This document shows positions 62,574 through 64,000 of a stretch of 64,000 nucleotides of DNA, one piece after another. Both the position numbers and the translations under genes were made by a program. Within the stretch, counting starts at the first letter, position 1. Each line of letters opens with the position of its first letter. The stretch comes from RCC90-49c sp051016155. GTDB lineage: Bacteria; Bacteroidota; Bacteroidia; Cytophagales; Amoebophilaceae. The DNA lies in assembly GCA_051016155.1 (NCBI GenBank), contig CP136537.1, positions 806,001 through 870,000 on the forward strand, read 5' to 3'. Under the pieces are notes generated by a model. It ran no database searches, had not been told where the DNA came from, and saw only the letters and a list, made by a program, of their open reading frames with translations.

Positions 62574-63512
62574 TTAGGGTGCGTTGGCTTCCTTTCGCGA
62601 CGGTTTACCGCCAAAGACAGAGAAGTTGACATACCTCCAGGGGTGTGTCTTTAGATCGACTAGTAACTCATCCAGATTGAGCAAAGTCTGATTGAGATTG
62701 CTGTAGAGGTCATCATCATGGAGGAGTCTGTTAAGGCTACTTTTCCCTTGTTCTGTTTTGTCAATCACCTTCTCAATACTGCCTAAAATGTTATCCAGCT
62801 TAGCAGCAATTTCTTTTACTTCTTGGCCCTGTACACCTTTTATCAATTGATTAAGCTTAGTCAAAAGTGGTCCCACCCCATTTTGATCATCAGAGAGGGC
62901 ACCAGAGATTTCAGTCATATGCCGAGTGAGGCTGTTGATTCCTTGGTGATTTTCATTAACAACTTCCCTGAATTGGCGTGTTATTGCCTCCAGGTTAGCA
63001 AAAGTGGCATTGATTCTTTCTGTATTCTCAACCAGGCTGGCCATAAATTGGCTAGCAAGTAAGGAAATATCTTTGGCCTCATTCAGCGTGGGCAATGCAC
63101 TTTCGGTAAAAGCCTCTGTGAGACTCTGCTCAATCTGTCCTGGAACTAACGCATGGTTCTTAAGGATATCCCCTTCTTTGATAAAGAGCTCAATGGCTTT
63201 GGTGCCCAACAAACCACGGCTGACTAAATGAGCTTCCGTGGCACTTGTCAGTTTGATGTCCTTGCTGACCTCAAAGGTCACGCGGGCATTATGCTGATCA
63301 TCAGGTGCTACGTGGGTGATTTTACCCACATGCATACCATTGATTAAGACGGGACTGGCAGTATTAAGCCCTCCGCTATGTTTGTAGACCGTGTAATAGG
63401 TATTTTCGGGAGAAAATATCTTGCGGTCCTTTAAAAAATTGAGACCTAAATACACAATGGTGAGCGCGGTGGTGGCTAATAGGCCGACTTTTGCTTCTTT
63501 ACTTAGTTGCAC
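62574..63512 (-). CDS. MCE/MlaD-family protein
   Basis: 312 aa. One N-terminal membrane segment (EAKVGLLATTALTIVYLGLN), then an MCE domain: YYTVYKHSGGLNTASPVLIN, GMHVGKITHVAPDDQHNARV, ARVTFEVSKDIKLTSATEAH, SRGLLGTKAIELFI. A long helical C-terminal part follows (LLASQFMASLVENTERINAT ... LLTKLNQLIKGVQGQEVKEI). It acts as the periplasmic hexameric lipid-binding ring of an Mla-type phospholipid transporter. The amidase gene lies upstream on the same strand, a neighbour order common in Bacteroidota. Confidence 0.93.
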   Translation of the reverse strand: MQLSKEAKVGLLATTALTIVYLGLNFLKDRKIFSPENTYYTVYKHSGGLNTASPVLINGMHVGKITHVAPDDQHNARVTFEVSKDIKLTSATEAHLVSRGLLGTKAIELFIKEGDILKNHALVPGQIEQSLTEAFTESALPTLNEAKDISLLASQFMASLVENTERINATFANLEAITRQFREVVNENHQGINSLTRHMTEISGALSDDQNGVGPLLTKLNQLIKGVQGQEVKEIAAKLDNILGSIEKVIDKTEQGKSSLNRLLHDDDLYSNLNQTLLNLDELLVDLKTHPWRYVNFSVFGGKPSRKEANAP

Positions 63513-63687
63513 AGGGTTGGATTTTCAATATTATTAAGAAAGGGCGTTGCATATAAGCGTGCACAATGAAAAAGGAAGTCGTGAAGCGATCATAGTATTG
63601 GGCCTGCTATCTGCTAACGACAAGCTAATTCTTTTATGAAGCGCTGTATCTATGTTTACTATCTAAACAACGGACGTAACAGCCATC

Positions 63688-64000
63688 CTAGCTACTTTTT
63701 TCTAACTCTTCTTTGTAGTCTTTAAAAGCCCTAAAGATACCAGAGGCAATGTGTGCCTGCCCTGATTGACTAGTTAAATATTTCTCCTCTCGAGGATGCG
63801 TAATGAAACCAACCTCCACTAAAACGCTCGGAGCAGTAGTCTTCCACAGTACGAGTAGTTCAGCTTGTTTTACACCCCGACTTTTTCTTCCCACCTTGCT
63901 CTCGAACTGGTGCTGTATATTCTTGGCTAACTTCAAACTATTGTCATTGTAAGCGCTCTGATATAGAGCCAATAAGATATGCGATTCAGGTGATTTAGGA
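63688..64000 (-). CDS. N-acetylmuramoyl-L-alanine amidase, C-terminal part (cut by window edge)
   Basis: The frame is open to base 64000, giving 103 codons: SPESHILLALYQSAYNDNSL, LAKNIQHQFESKVGRKSRGV, KQAELLVLWKTTAPSVLVEV and GFITHPREEKYLTSQSGQAH. The second half of Amidase_3 is visible, with the zinc/catalytic Glu in LVEVGFIT. It cleaves the bond between MurNAc and the peptide stem at septum or wall. The Zn-binding His/Glu of the N-terminal half lie outside. Upstream of the MCE gene, 175 bp away. Confidence 0.93.
   Translation of the reverse strand, partial: PKSPESHILLALYQSAYNDNSLKLAKNIQHQFESKVGRKSRGVKQAELLVLWKTTAPSVLVEVGFITHPREEKYLTSQSGQAHIASGIFRAFKDYKEELEKSS

Overview
The window looks like a chromosome segment of a Bacteroidota bacterium, most likely a host-associated member of the Cytophagales/Amoebophilaceae type (the Amoebophilus/Cardinium kind). 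Four things point there: the core gene string birA | rsfS-ftsH | nusA-infB, with an FtsH and an IF2 N-terminus of Bacteroidota style; lipoproteins with short Bacteroidota-like signals; repeated AAA-ATPase/PD-(D/E)XK genes, ankyrin and TPR proteins; and a very heavy load of insertion sequences. The phylum is fairly safe; the family is inference, and G+C (by eye somewhat under 50%) seems higher than in the named endosymbionts.

Layout. 1-480: tail of an AAA-ATPase/nuclease gene. 0.5-1.0 kb: IS remnants, including a 99-bp MITE-like element. 1.0-5.5 kb: a 1517-aa lipoprotein joining a class-3 lipase, a STAND-type P-loop NTPase and kinesin-light-chain-type TPRs encoded by nearly identical 129-bp DNA repeats. 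5.5-19.2 kb: a region with strong plasmid character. It holds iteron-like palindromes, a MobC-like protein, Rpn-family nuclease genes, an MNT-HEPN protein, a sodium/solute symporter, a cluster of MobV-type relaxase, Toprim protein, beta-barrel-like protein and ankyrin lipoprotein, an ORF-less group II intron, and a Rep_3-type replication gene whose start has been replaced by an IS fragment. 19.2-24.9 kb: a broken symporter pseudogene followed by an intact 1156-aa fusion of symporter, second membrane domain, histidine-kinase-like region and a RelA/SpoT-like HD domain.

25.2-35.8 kb is the core block: htpG, birA (minus strand), rsfS, ftsH, nusA, infB, yraN, and a floA remnant lacking its N-terminal half. 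No rimP is present before nusA. 36-58 kb is an IS graveyard and nursery with IS3-family elements (three types), IS5-family elements (three types), IS110, IS481 and IS1. Many are nested one inside another, with target duplications still readable. Passenger and victim genes there are three AAA-ATPase/nuclease genes (one split by IS110), an Rpn nuclease gene, and a radC gene split by an IS. 58-64 kb returns to ordinary content: mazEF, tRNA-Ala(GGC), an S9 prolyl-oligopeptidase-type lipoprotein, a XerC/D recombinase, an MCE/MlaD protein, and the C-terminal part of an N-acetylmuramoyl-L-alanine amidase running off the right edge.

Working together: rsfS-ftsH and nusA-infB serve translation and protein quality control. 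The relaxase, Toprim, MobC-like and Rep genes look like the dismantled backbone of a mobilisable plasmid that entered the chromosome. The mobile elements have split or fused many accessory genes. The features most worth following up are the symporter-kinase-HD fusion, the lipase-STAND-TPR lipoprotein, the relaxase with a degenerate Toprim half, and the IS110 element whose non-coding end carries an 11-nt match to its own target site.
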